From positions 1 to 23,842 of the forward strand of contig CAYOJL010000024.1 of the NCBI GenBank assembly GCA_964404235.1: a stretch of 23,842 nt of DNA, read 5' to 3'. The notes under the pieces are model-generated. The model saw only the letters and a program-made list of their open reading frames with translations. It ran no database searches and was not told where the DNA came from. Position numbers and translations under genes: made by a program. This document shows, in pieces, positions 1 to 8,622 of the stretch (positions are counted from its first letter, which is position 1; the number at the start of each line of letters is the position of its first letter). This DNA is from CACEUX01 sp964404235. Its GTDB lineage: Bacteria; Fidelibacterota; Marinisomatia; Marinisomatales; UBA1611.

Positions 1-27
1 GCGCAGGTTCAAATCCTGTCGCTCCGA
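1..27 (+). tRNA. 3' end of a tRNA, possibly tRNA-Pro (partial)
   Basis: Only the T arm and the 3' acceptor strand are inside the window. The T stem is 3-7 paired with 15-19 around the loop TTCAAAT, and the acceptor strand CGCTCCG is followed by discriminator A27. The next bases are CTA, so CCA is not encoded. The implied first base pair is C1-G72 with A73, which is usual for bacterial tRNA-Pro, but the anticodon lies outside the window, so the identity is a guess. That it is a tRNA end is much safer. Confidence 0.75.
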
Positions 28-99
28 CTATTAATTAAATTTCTTAAGTAAGATCATAATAAACCGTTATATAAAATAAGGTTTAACTTTCCAATATAT

Positions 100-810
100 A
101 TGCTTAGTACTGCTTTCATACTAATTACCTTAACAATGATGTTGCTTATTTTAGCAGCGTTTTGGCTTGGTGTTCCAAAGGCGTCTGCACCTTTAATTAT
201 AATATATATTATTTTTCTATTCACTAATAGAACACCTGATATTGTACCCAAAGAAAGCAATAAAATTACAATACTACCTGAAAAAGAAGATCGAAATACA
301 GAAATACAAAAAGATCAAGTAAGAACAGAAAGTAAATCAACAAATATTCAGCCTAAACCTCTAACCTTTGATTCAAAAAATAACAATGAAAAAAATATCA
401 AAAACAAAAAAAATAAAACGGTTAAAAAACCAATAGAATCAGCTAAGAAGAATAAAGATAAATCGGGTACTTAAACTGTTAAAGATATTAAAATATGTAA
501 AAAAATCTACAAACGAACACCTGTTGGAGCAGATGACGTTTTCACTAATAATGTTGACTCTCTTTATTGCTATACTAGAATCCAGAATACGGGATCAAAA
601 AAAGAAATAAAGCATATTTGGTATTTTGAAAACCAAATTATGACGCAAGTTCGCTATAATGTTAGAAAGTCAAATATATATCGTTCATGGACAAAAAAGA
701 CCATTCTTCCATATCAAATAGGAAAATGGAGGGTTGATATTCATGACAATCATGGAACTATTATTGGTTCAAAAGAATTTCAAATCAAAAATACCAACGA
801 CTATAATTAA
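100..810 (+). pseudogene. Membrane-anchored DUF2914 protein, interrupted by in-frame TAA
   Basis: Codons 1-124 (ATG at 100) encode two hydrophobic segments, about residues 4-24 and 28-43, and then a Lys/Asn/Glu-rich linker. A TAA stands at 472-474. The same frame stays open from 475 to the TAA at 808-810 and encodes a typical DUF2914 domain: a Tyr-rich strand (DSLYCYTRIQN), then IKHIWYFEN, a Ser-Trp strand, and GKWRVDIHD with a final GSKEF strand. No ATG, GTG or TTG lies between the TAA and the domain in this frame, so the domain could not be made alone. Family knowledge: DUF2914 domains often sit behind transmembrane segments, so one gene of about 236 codons is the natural reading. It could be a real nonsense mutation, a base error or suppression. 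The function of DUF2914 is unknown. Confidence 0.7.
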
Positions 811-1735
811 TCAAATTTTCTTTTTATTCTTAGCAGTCTTTTTTGGTTTTAGTTGTAAAGATATTGATATCGAAAGAACCATCCCTATGAATTGGTCTGA
901 ATTTGATATTGATCTTCCAGAGGGGATGACGCTTTACCAAGGTCAAAATAAAAACATTCCTCTTAGGGCATGGGTTGCAAAAATTGACCTAGCTAATACC
1001 GCTAATTCAGTAAAGATATTATCATCTAACGATAGGGATAGAAAAGAGTCACCTATGCAGTTCCTAGAATCAAACCAAGCCAGAATAGTTATAAATGGAG
1101 GGTATTTCAATGCTGATAAAATTCCAGCACAGCATGTTGGTTTATTGAAGACAAAAGGGTTTTTAGAAGAACCAGCGAGTCATTCTGTATATAGAGATTC
1201 TGAGAAGTATTTTATTTCCCGTGGTGCTTTTGGAATTAAATATGACGATTCTATAGATATTGCATGGTGTTCAACAAAAAATGATTCTATTTTTGAATGG
1301 AATAGGCCGTTGACCAATCGCCCAGGATTTCCAAATAATAAAATTGATTTTGGATCTTCAGAATATTGGGATGTAAGAGATGCGATACATGCAGGACCAG
1401 TTTTGATCAGTAATGGTAAGATTGATCTTACTGTAGAAAACGAGGTCTTTTTTAATACACCCGTAGCTGGTATACAACCAAGATCTGCTGTCGGCTATAC
1501 AAATCAAAATGAATTGATCCTCATGGTTGTAGATGGAAGGCAGGCTGATAGTAGAGGTGTCTATTTAGAAGAGTTAGCAATAATGATGAAACAATTTGAT
1601 TGTGAAGAAGCATTAAATCTTGATGGAGGTGGATCTAGTGCAATGGTGGCAGATAGTCGCCTATTGAATAGACCTGCTGGACGTACCATTCAACGTGAAG
1701 TAATGTCAGCAATAGGTATATTTTATAACAACTAA
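743..1735 (+). CDS. Phosphodiester glycosidase family lipoprotein (NAGPA/DUF2233)
   Basis: The protein carries the hallmarks of the phosphodiester glycosidase domain (NAGPA, PF09992 type): VINGGYF near residue 120, then AIHAGPVLISNGK, PRSAVGYT, and the C-terminal core ALNLDGGGSSAM. Related proteins uncover N-acetylglucosamine phosphodiesters or trim cell-wall and exopolysaccharide phosphodiester glycosides; the substrate here is unknown. The N-terminus has Lys residues, a hydrophobic run and a lipobox-like FGFSC (Cys38), so it is probably an exported lipoprotein. The frame opens at TTG 734, but ATG 743 is preferred because GGAGGG at 728-733 lies 9 nt upstream; TTG 764 would give a shorter signal peptide. 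The start overlaps the end of the broken DUF2914 frame. The YqaA-like gene follows after 4 nt, probably in the same operon. Confidence 0.85.
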   Translation: MTIMELLLVQKNFKSKIPTTIINQIFFLFLAVFFGFSCKDIDIERTIPMNWSEFDIDLPEGMTLYQGQNKNIPLRAWVAKIDLANTANSVKILSSNDRDRKESPMQFLESNQARIVINGGYFNADKIPAQHVGLLKTKGFLEEPASHSVYRDSEKYFISRGAFGIKYDDSIDIAWCSTKNDSIFEWNRPLTNRPGFPNNKIDFGSSEYWDVRDAIHAGPVLISNGKIDLTVENEVFFNTPVAGIQPRSAVGYTNQNELILMVVDGRQADSRGVYLEELAIMMKQFDCEEALNLDGGGSSAMVADSRLLNRPAGRTIQREVMSAIGIFYNN

Positions 1736-1739
1736 TTTT

Positions 1740-2354
1740 ATGAAATTTATTAGAAAATTATATGATTGGGTACTCTCTCTAGCTGACAAACCTTCAGGTT
1801 TGAGATCATTATGCGGTATATCCTTAGCAGAAGCCTCATTCTTCCCAATCCCACCAGATGTCTTATTAATACCACTATGCCTTAGTAACAGACATAAGGC
1901 AATATATTTTGCGGCTTTATGTAGTATATTTTCGATTCTTGGTGCAGCTATTGGTTATGCAATAGGACTATGGGTATGGTGGGATAGTCCCAATGAATTC
2001 TCAAATTTTGCTTATTTCTTTTTTAAATATATTCCTGGATTTACAGTTGATGCATTTGAAAATATAAAATCATTATATGATGAATATAACTTTATGATAA
2101 TATTTACAGCCGGTTTTACTCCTATCCCATTCAAATTATTCACTATAAGCGCTGGAGCTTTTAGTATTCAATTTCCTATGTTTATTCTGGCAGGAATGAT
2201 TAGTAGAAGTGCAAGATTTTTTATAGTTGCCTTATTAATTAAAAAATACGGTGAACCTATAAAAGGCTTTATTGATAAATATTTTAATATACTTGCATTA
2301 TTTTTTACTATTTTACTATTCGGGGGATTTATAATTATTAAGCTAGTTTTGTAA
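1740..2354 (+). CDS. YqaA/DedA-like VTT-domain membrane protein
   Basis: This 204-residue integral membrane protein has about four hydrophobic segments. It shows the YqaA/SNARE-associated (VTT) family signature: an early SLAEASFFPIPPDVLLIPL re-entrant segment and a second FTPIPFKLFTISAGAF segment before the last two helices. The second motif matches the conserved G/F-x-P-I-P-x-K pattern of the family. DedA/VTT proteins are thought to move lipids or carriers between membrane leaflets or to support membrane homeostasis; the exact role here is not visible. It follows the glycosidase gene by only 4 nt and has no clear Shine-Dalgarno of its own, which suggests translational coupling. The family call is firm, the function is not. 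Confidence 0.85.
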   Translation: MKFIRKLYDWVLSLADKPSGLRSLCGISLAEASFFPIPPDVLLIPLCLSNRHKAIYFAALCSIFSILGAAIGYAIGLWVWWDSPNEFSNFAYFFFKYIPGFTVDAFENIKSLYDEYNFMIIFTAGFTPIPFKLFTISAGAFSIQFPMFILAGMISRSARFFIVALLIKKYGEPIKGFIDKYFNILALFFTILLFGGFIIIKLVL

Positions 2355-2522
2355 TTTTCTTCATCTTGTTTTGAACTTTATCCACATTGCAATAAGACCG
2401 ATAATATAAAATAGTATGATAATTTTCAGTTTTATACTTATGTAGTATTGATTTTATTTACATAGTTGTTTTTGAACTATGCGTCTTCTATATTCATGAT
2501 TATGTATAATGATTTTCATTTA

Positions 2523-3050
2523 ATGTCAGAGGATGAAGAATGGTATGAAGGTCTCGAGTCTAATGACGAGGAACCTGAAATGAGCCAAGCTGTAAAAATT
2601 CAAGATCCTATCTCATCATTAGGCCTAGAACCTCCCTTAGTTGTAGAGGTCGGTACAAATATGAAGAATGCCTTGGATTTATTACAACAGGAAAAACAAA
2701 ATTGTTTACTGATTGTTAATAATGAAAAACTTTCAGGTATATTAACAGAAAGAGATATTCTTCTTAAAGTAACTGGCAAAGGATTTGATCTAGACCTTGT
2801 TACAGTTGATGAATTCATGACAGAAGGTCCTGAATTTCTTTCACCTGAAGATCCATTAGCTTATGCATTGAATAAAATGCATATAGGTGGATTCCGACAT
2901 GTCCCGATTCTTAATGATTCAATGCATCCAGTTGGACTGATCAGTATAAGTAATATTATATCTACAATCGCAGATTATTTTAGCATGGAGATCATTAATC
3001 TACCACCTCTAGAAAGGTTAGTGGATTCAAAGATGCAGGAAGGTGGATAA
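2523..3050 (+). CDS. CBS domain pair protein
   Basis: The protein of about 175 residues consists of an acidic N-terminal tail (SEDEEWYEGLESNDEEPE) and two CBS repeats. The first is seen in NALDLLQQEKQNCLLIVNN followed by SGILTERDILLKV; the second in ALNKMHIGGFRHVPI followed by PVGLISISNIIS. CBS pairs (Bateman modules) bind adenosyl ligands such as AMP or ATP and regulate partner proteins. No catalytic domain is attached, so this is a stand-alone module. The open frame runs back to TTG 2466; ATG 2523 is chosen here, but ATG 2580 has a better upstream GAGGAA and would remove the acidic tail. The region 2355-2522 holds no gene I can support. It lies upstream of the RimB/RimK pair with a 48-nt gap. 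Confidence 0.85.
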   Translation: MSEDEEWYEGLESNDEEPEMSQAVKIQDPISSLGLEPPLVVEVGTNMKNALDLLQQEKQNCLLIVNNEKLSGILTERDILLKVTGKGFDLDLVTVDEFMTEGPEFLSPEDPLAYALNKMHIGGFRHVPILNDSMHPVGLISISNIISTIADYFSMEIINLPPLERLVDSKMQEGG

Positions 3051-3098
3051 CTTTTCTATACTTAAATAGAATAATATTCCTATATAGCTAGACAATCC

Positions 3099-3560
3099 AT
3101 GGCTAGCATTCAACCAAAAAGATCAACAAATAATAATATATCCATTGGATGGAGAGAATGGGTTTATTTACCACAATATAAAAATTTTTCGATTAAAGCA
3201 AAAATTGATACTGGTGCACGAAGTTCTGCAATACATGCTACCCATATCAAAGAATATGTAAAAAAAGGTGAAGACAGGGTCAAATTTCGTATTTATCAAT
3301 CAGAAAAATGCCTCCGTATTGATACAAAACTAATTAGCCATAAAAGAATAACTAATTCGTTTGGCCGGACAACTACCCGTCCTGTTATAGAAATGAAGAT
3401 CAAATTAGGTAATAAAACATGGATCACAGAGCTTACTCTAGCAAAAAGAGCGAGAATGACATATCCGATGTTAATTGGAAGAGCTAGTCTGAACAAAAAA
3501 CATGTTATTCATTCTCATAGATCATACATGACCGGAAAAAACTCAAAAGTCAGTAAATGA
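3099..3560 (+). CDS. rimB: Retropepsin-like aspartic protease, RimB/COG4067 type
   Basis: This 153-residue protein belongs to the family once called ATP-dependent zinc protease (COG4067, PF05618) and now seen as retropepsin-like. The key motif is KIDTGARSSAIHA near residues 37-49, in which Asp-Thr-Gly is the aspartic protease active-site triplet. It is followed by the family patterns TRPVIEMKIKLG and MLIGRASL. No signal peptide is visible, so it is likely cytoplasmic. Its TGA overlaps the ATG of rimK (ATGA, 3557-3560), so the two are translationally coupled. In Pseudomonas the rimA-rimB-rimK operon acts on glutamate tails added to ribosomal protein S6, with RimB as protease; a similar role here is inference. 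The symbol is given by context and family. Confidence 0.8.
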   Translation: MASIQPKRSTNNNISIGWREWVYLPQYKNFSIKAKIDTGARSSAIHATHIKEYVKKGEDRVKFRIYQSEKCLRIDTKLISHKRITNSFGRTTTRPVIEMKIKLGNKTWITELTLAKRARMTYPMLIGRASLNKKHVIHSHRSYMTGKNSKVSK

Positions 3561-4444
3561 ATATTTTCATTCTTTCTAGAAATAAAAATCTATATTCTAC
3601 AAGTAGACTTGTTGAAGCAGGAAATAAAAGAGGTCATAGTATACGTGTTATAGATTATATGCGTTGTTATATGAATATAACATCTAGAAAACCAACCGTA
3701 TTCTATGGTGGCGAATCGCTAGGTAAAGCTGATGCCGTTATCCCTCGTATAGGAGCTTCAAATACTTTCTATGGTACAGCAGTTGTCAAACAATTTGAAA
3801 TGATGCAGAGTTTTTGTATCAATTCATCAAATTCAATAGCTAATTCAAGAGATAAACTAAGATCATTACAAATACTTGCTGAAGCTGGTATTAACATGCC
3901 AGTGACAGGTTTTGCAAGCCATACCAAAGATATTGAGGGTGTTATCGAGTCTGTTGGAAGTATTCCTCTTATCATGAAATTATTACAAGGTACTCAAGGT
4001 CAAGGTATTGTGTTGGCTGAGACCAAAAAGGCTGCCGAATCTGTAATGAGTGCATTCCGCCAACTTGATGCGGATATTATGGTTCAAGAATTCATTAAGG
4101 AATCGGGTGGTAGTGATATTCGCGCATTTGTTGTAGGAGATAAAGTGGTAGCAGCAATGAAAAGAACAGCTCCTGAAGGTGAATTCCGTTCAAATGTACA
4201 TCGAGGAGGTACAGTAGAAAGAATAAATCTAACTGAAGAGGAAATAGAGATTGCGGTTAGATCCACATCAATTCTTGGACTATCTGTTGCAGGAGTTGAT
4301 CTAATGCGTTCAAATAGAGGCCCACTTATTTTGGAAGTAAATTCATCACCTGGGTTACAAGGTATTGAGTCTTGCTCAAATGTAGATGTTGCTGAAAAAA
4401 TAATTCATTATATTGAGGAAGAACTTTTAAAACAATATGATTGA
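3557..4444 (+). CDS. rimK: RimK-type ATP-grasp ligase (ribosomal protein S6 glutamate ligase)
   Basis: The 295-residue length is close to E. coli RimK (300). The N-terminal pre-ATP-grasp domain (about 1-95) begins NIFILSRNKNLYSTSRLVEA. The ATP-grasp domain follows, with SRDKLRSLQILAEAG, the P-loop-like LLQGTQGQGI, VQEFIKESGGSDIRAFVVG, EFRSNVHRGG and the metal-binding end ILEVNSSPGLQGIE. RimK adds glutamate residues to the C-terminus of ribosomal protein S6, using ATP. The Arg/Asn-rich FRSNVHRGG and ExNSSPGL motifs fit the RimK/LysX group; I favour RimK because of the coupled RimB-type gene and the length. The protein is cytoplasmic. A lipoprotein gene follows after 11 nt. Confidence 0.88.
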   Translation: MNIFILSRNKNLYSTSRLVEAGNKRGHSIRVIDYMRCYMNITSRKPTVFYGGESLGKADAVIPRIGASNTFYGTAVVKQFEMMQSFCINSSNSIANSRDKLRSLQILAEAGINMPVTGFASHTKDIEGVIESVGSIPLIMKLLQGTQGQGIVLAETKKAAESVMSAFRQLDADIMVQEFIKESGGSDIRAFVVGDKVVAAMKRTAPEGEFRSNVHRGGTVERINLTEEEIEIAVRSTSILGLSVAGVDLMRSNRGPLILEVNSSPGLQGIESCSNVDVAEKIIHYIEEELLKQYD

Positions 4445-4455
4445 ATGATCTATAA

Positions 4456-5343
4456 ATGCTAAATACTATCAAATTATACTTGGTATTTTTATTAATGCTG
4501 ATCAGCTGTAGCAACCAAGAAAGTAGTAAAGGTATTTTAGAAATATCAGATATACCTCCTTTAAAGATCTATTCATGTGACAGTGATAGTATTATCATCT
4601 CTTCAAATGCAAAAAATGCATTGATGGAAGTAGGGATGACACAATGTATGATGCCATTTGGCGTATTGCTCAGTGCTGATGAAAATATGCCTAGATCATA
4701 TTTGGAAATGTCTGGTAAAATTTTAGCAGAGTTGCTTGATCAAGACCTAGATGGTACTATAGATGATAGTTCATTATTCACGTTTGTTTCCAATTGGGAA
4801 GTTGGATGGCTGGCAATGCCCACTGATCATGAGCAATGGGAGAATGAACAATTACCAAACCTTATAAATAAACTAGGCTATGATATTATAATACCCAGTT
4901 GGTGGATGAACTCAACCTCTTCACAGCCTAATGAACATTCAATTGCTGTTATGGTTGAAGAGATAACGCATTTTTTAACGCAGTTTGGTTATGGTCCAAG
5001 ATATCCAAATGAGTTTGGAGTTGAAAATTGGTCTTCTATCATTGCACAAGAGACCATGAATGCACAATGTGATTGGTGGCAGCATCCTGAGAATGATTGC
5101 CCAAATAGCCCTGCTCAGTATAACGGCGATTGTTCTCATCCAAATTGTGATGTGGTCGAATTTTATCATCAGGTACTTATTTTACGTGCTGGTATGCAAC
5201 CTGGATGGTTTGGGATCGGTTTTCCTACATCATCAGATCAGTTAGAGGAATTATTGAGCGACGAAATAAAAGAATTAATGGATGATCCAACTTATCATCA
5301 ACTGAATACTCCATTGACCTTTAATTATCCCATTGATCAATAA
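4456..5343 (+). CDS. Unrecognised lipoprotein with EF-hand-like loop and EExxH motif
   Basis: I do not recognise this 295-residue family. A hydrophobic leader ends in the lipobox LISC (Cys18), so it should be a lipoprotein. Residues 95-104 (DQDLDGTIDD) look like a calcium-binding EF-hand-type loop. Residues 168-172 (EEITH), followed by E199 in an IIAQETMNAQCDWW stretch, resemble a metal site, but the order is EExxH rather than the standard HExxH, so peptidase activity is only a possibility. Further Cys are at 41, 64, 205, 215, 226 and 231. Four of these lie in a Cys/Pro/Asn-rich patch and may form disulfides in the periplasm or outside the cell. It lies 11 nt after rimK and could be on the same transcript. 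A possible terminator follows its stop. Confidence 0.7.
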   Translation: MLNTIKLYLVFLLMLISCSNQESSKGILEISDIPPLKIYSCDSDSIIISSNAKNALMEVGMTQCMMPFGVLLSADENMPRSYLEMSGKILAELLDQDLDGTIDDSSLFTFVSNWEVGWLAMPTDHEQWENEQLPNLINKLGYDIIIPSWWMNSTSSQPNEHSIAVMVEEITHFLTQFGYGPRYPNEFGVENWSSIIAQETMNAQCDWWQHPENDCPNSPAQYNGDCSHPNCDVVEFYHQVLILRAGMQPGWFGIGFPTSSDQLEELLSDEIKELMDDPTYHQLNTPLTFNYPIDQ

Positions 5344-5360
5344 TTCTCTATCATTCGATC

Positions 5361-5387
5361 AATAACCCACATTCGTGGTATTTTTTG
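5361..5387 (+). terminator. Possible Rho-independent terminator after the lipoprotein gene
   Basis: CCAC (5367-5370) and GTGG (5375-5378) pair around the loop ATTC, and AATA (5361-5364) can pair with TATT (5379-5382) past a two-base bulge. A T-rich stretch TTTTTTGTTT follows at 5381-5390. The stem is short, so this is a weak call. It fits the position between the rimK/lipoprotein transcript and the next gene, which has its own strong ribosome binding site. Confidence 0.35.
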
Positions 5388-5455
5388 TTTGTAAGATCAT
5401 TATTAGATTGAATTGATATTAGATAATTAAAATTGTAGGTATAAGGAGATTAGAA

Positions 5456-5665
5456 ATGGATATAGTAGATAAAGTAAAAAGAATTGATAAAATGGCATCA
5501 AAATATTTTGTACCATTTTCAATCACTGTATATGCATTCATATTTGGTTGGAATTATTCAGCTGGAACAAATATTTTTTCTTCATTCTTACAAGATGTAA
5601 GCATTCTATTCATTCTGGTCAATCAGGGTGTTATTATCAGTTATATAACATGGTATAAAGATTGA
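5456..5665 (+). CDS. Small two-helix membrane protein, unknown function
   Basis: The frame encodes 69 residues. A short charged N-terminus (DIVDKVKRIDKMASK) is followed by two hydrophobic segments, roughly residues 18-33 and 46-64, and a short charged tail YKD. A strong Shine-Dalgarno AAGGAG at 5443-5448 stands 7 nt before the ATG, which supports real translation of this small gene. I do not recognise the family. It is followed after 67 nt by the M4 peptidase gene, but a shared job is not evident. Confidence 0.65.
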   Translation: MDIVDKVKRIDKMASKYFVPFSITVYAFIFGWNYSAGTNIFSSFLQDVSILFILVNQGVIISYITWYKD

Positions 5666-5732
5666 ATGATAGATCAATTGGTTAAATTCAGATTATTTTT
5701 GTTAAAGTTAGAACAGTTAAATTTAGGTCATA

Positions 5733-8606
5733 GTGTCTGACTCAAAAAGAAAACTCGCTGCATTAATTTTACTACCATTATTCTTTATACAGTTAGTTAA
5801 TGCAAATGTGATCAATGATCTAAGGATCTTATCAAATTCATTCACAACAAGTGATAATTTTAGGATCATTACTAAAAACAATGATCAGATAAAATACATG
5901 CAGGGGATCTTCTCAGAGCCAGGTAATAATGATATTACTAGCATTATGAATTTTATTGCTGAACATAGATCAGCATTTGGTATTTTAAGTTTAGAACAAG
6001 ATCTGGTTCTAAAAAGGCAATTTCAATCACCAAGTGGTCAATCACATTTTACATTCGGTCAAACATATAAAGATCTGCCAGTCCTATATAAAGAAATTAA
6101 GATCCATACTAATAGAGATGGACAGATCTCATCGATCTCCAATCAATTTATAGAACCAGTCATATATAATATAAATCCTTCTATTTCAGTTCAAACAGCC
6201 TTGACAATAGCAAAACCACTAGTAAGCAATAGAACATATCTCAAGGATGATCAATTAGCTGTTTATGTAGAAAAAGGTCAATCCTACTTAGTATATAAAT
6301 TGGATCTAGCTGGTTTTCCAATTTCAAAGACCTTTCTTGTTGATGCACATAATGGCAATATTGTGAATGAGATCATGCAAACTGTTGATGATGGACCAAC
6401 AGTTGGTCAAGGTATGACAAATCTGGGTACGATAGTAGATGAATTACATATCTACGAAGGGAATGGATTTATTGACCAAAATCTATTGCCTGACTATTTA
6501 TGTGAGGAATTTTGTTGGGAATATGGAGATTGTGATAATGAAAATTATGATAATTGCGAATTATCCTTTGGTCAAGGAAGTTGTGATGAAGGATTTATTG
6601 AAGATTGCTCTGGTGAATGCTGGAATGATGAACTTTTTATTTATTCTTTCTGGTCTCTAGGTGATGGTGCATGTCACACTAATGCACAACCAGACCACCC
6701 TAATGCAGACTCTATCTATTATTTAGTGGACCAAAGTGCACCTGAATTAGGAAACTTATATACTCTTTCAAGCTACTCTACAAATTTTTCATCCATATTT
6801 TGGACTTCGAGCGAAGATACTATTTTTGATTCAGATGATCCTAGTCGGTCAGAACTTTCTGGTACCGAAACCCATCATTATCTAAGAGAGGGACTTGATT
6901 ATTTTCATGATCATCATGATTACGAAGGCGTAGACAATGCAGGAAGAAGACTTGGAGTGATTGTGGATTTCATTGGTTGTAATGCCTATTACAATCATTT
7001 ATATGATGTGACATCCTACGGTTTAGGAGGCGAATGTAATAATTGGACCACTCTACCTTGGTCGGCAGATCCGGATATTGTGGGACATGAGCTTGCACAT
7101 GGGATTACTTTTCATTCTTCGGGCTTGCTTTACCAAAATCACGCTGGTGCATTGAATGAATCATTTTCTGACATATTTGGATATTTAATAGAGCATAACA
7201 TAACAGGAAATACCAGTTGGGGTATGGCCACTGAGATATTCATATACCCAGAAGGAAACTCATTAAGAGATATTTCTAACCCACCACTATATAGTGATCC
7301 AGATAGGCTTTTCGGTCCCTATTATGTAGCTGAAACATCTTATGATAACCCAAATCCAAGTAATGATTATGGCGGCGTGCATACAAACTCTGGAATACCA
7401 AATAAGGTATTTTATTTATTAGTGGAGGGAGGTATTCATTATGGTTGGGAGATAGAACCCTTAAGTGATGATGTTGATATTTCTCGAGAAATGGCAGCGG
7501 AGTTGGTTTTTGTATGGAACACTCAGTATCTATCAGCCACAGATGATTTTTGGGATGCCAGAGCAAAAATGCTTTTGGTAGCCTCTGATTATTTCCCAGA
7601 TGACCCAGGTATTTGGCTATCTGTCTTTAATGCATGGTCATCAGTAGGTGTTTACCCACAAGTTGAGGTGTCGATTCCTTCAGGGTATTTCATTCCAGGT
7701 GTGGATACAGTTAATGTAACCGCAGATATAGGACCATATAATGAAGAGATATCATCAATGAGAATAGCTATAACGAGCAGTGATTCAACCATATTGGATA
7801 CACTTGATATGCCACAACAAAGTGATGAGTTTTATGAAGCCTCTTATCCAATTCCAGATCATGAGGATCTTTTTTATTTTTCTTTACTCTTAGAAGTAAT
7901 GGATTCATTGACCATTGATCACGGTAGTATTGGTCAATTAATAACTGCTGGCCCTATTGAGGTCTATGATTTTTCTTTTCTTGGTGATCCAGTTGTATCA
8001 CCTGGTGAAACTCTTGCTATGTCGGTTGAATTATTAAATTCTGGAGCATCTGGGATAGTACCAGGTGTTACAATAGAATTAATTGATCATGATACAACAT
8101 GTTTAGCCTCTGTAAGCAATAATTCATTGTTTTACGGCAATATGGCTCCACAAGAGACCCTAGAACAGGAAGCTGGATTTTTTATGATAGACATCGATGA
8201 TGATTGCGACGAAGGTCATGAGACCTATGTTGTTTTGAATATAATGGTCATGTCAGATGTTTGTTGGACAGATACCATATCGTTTGCTATCGGTGAACAA
8301 TTAAATATAGATGCAGACCGTATTCCAAAAGAATTCTCCTTAAATCATTCATATCCTAACCCATTTAATCCAGTCACCACACTTAGCTATGAACTACCTA
8401 AAGATGCATTTGTCAATCTAACGGTATTTGATATGATGGGTAGACAGATAAAAAACCTTGTTGCCGGTCAACAAAGCTCTGGAATTAAAACCGTGAAATG
8501 GGATGCCACCAACGAACAGGGAGAAGCTGTTTCAGCAGGGGTTTATTTATATAAACTTAAAGCAGGAAACTTTATAGAAACCAAAAAAATGATTCTATTA
8601 AAATAG
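5733..8606 (+). CDS. Secreted M4 (thermolysin-type) metallopeptidase with type IX-style sorting domain
   Basis: This is a 957-residue exported endopeptidase. A signal peptide (1-24, cleavage after VNA) is followed by an FTP/PepSY-type propeptide (about 60-220) and the M4 catalytic domain. Zinc ligands are H452 and H456 in HELAHG and E476 in ALNESFSD; E453 is the catalytic glutamate. The spacing of 24 from the first His to the third ligand equals that of thermolysin (142 to 166). H550 in GGVHTNSGIPN matches the catalytic His231. A Cys/Asp-rich stretch at about 255-315 is inserted before or within the early catalytic domain. Ig/CARDB-like beta domains (about 660-850) precede a C-terminal sorting domain (about 868-957) with YPNPFNP, FDMMGRQIKNLV and final KKMILLK. 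GTG 5733 is the start because TAG at 5724 closes the frame upstream. It probably acts outside the cell. Confidence 0.93.
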   Translation: MSDSKRKLAALILLPLFFIQLVNANVINDLRILSNSFTTSDNFRIITKNNDQIKYMQGIFSEPGNNDITSIMNFIAEHRSAFGILSLEQDLVLKRQFQSPSGQSHFTFGQTYKDLPVLYKEIKIHTNRDGQISSISNQFIEPVIYNINPSISVQTALTIAKPLVSNRTYLKDDQLAVYVEKGQSYLVYKLDLAGFPISKTFLVDAHNGNIVNEIMQTVDDGPTVGQGMTNLGTIVDELHIYEGNGFIDQNLLPDYLCEEFCWEYGDCDNENYDNCELSFGQGSCDEGFIEDCSGECWNDELFIYSFWSLGDGACHTNAQPDHPNADSIYYLVDQSAPELGNLYTLSSYSTNFSSIFWTSSEDTIFDSDDPSRSELSGTETHHYLREGLDYFHDHHDYEGVDNAGRRLGVIVDFIGCNAYYNHLYDVTSYGLGGECNNWTTLPWSADPDIVGHELAHGITFHSSGLLYQNHAGALNESFSDIFGYLIEHNITGNTSWGMATEIFIYPEGNSLRDISNPPLYSDPDRLFGPYYVAETSYDNPNPSNDYGGVHTNSGIPNKVFYLLVEGGIHYGWEIEPLSDDVDISREMAAELVFVWNTQYLSATDDFWDARAKMLLVASDYFPDDPGIWLSVFNAWSSVGVYPQVEVSIPSGYFIPGVDTVNVTADIGPYNEEISSMRIAITSSDSTILDTLDMPQQSDEFYEASYPIPDHEDLFYFSLLLEVMDSLTIDHGSIGQLITAGPIEVYDFSFLGDPVVSPGETLAMSVELLNSGASGIVPGVTIELIDHDTTCLASVSNNSLFYGNMAPQETLEQEAGFFMIDIDDDCDEGHETYVVLNIMVMSDVCWTDTISFAIGEQLNIDADRIPKEFSLNHSYPNPFNPVTTLSYELPKDAFVNLTVFDMMGRQIKNLVAGQQSSGIKTVKWDATNEQGEAVSAGVYLYKLKAGNFIETKKMILLK

Positions 8607-8622
8607 GTTTGCTGGGCTAACC
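8606..8622. terminator. Possible hairpin between convergent genes
   Basis: GGTT (8606-8609) pairs with AACC (8619-8622), with an inner GC/GC pair and a TGG loop, across the 10-bp gap between the stop codons of the M4 peptidase gene and the minus-strand gene. Read on the minus strand it is followed by a short TATTTT run, so it may end the minus-strand transcript. The stem is short, so confidence is low. Confidence 0.25.

Noticed and set aside
472..474. TAA in the DUF2914 gene as another recoded codon
   Set aside because: UAA is not used for selenocysteine or pyrrolysine, and I see no special structure after it.
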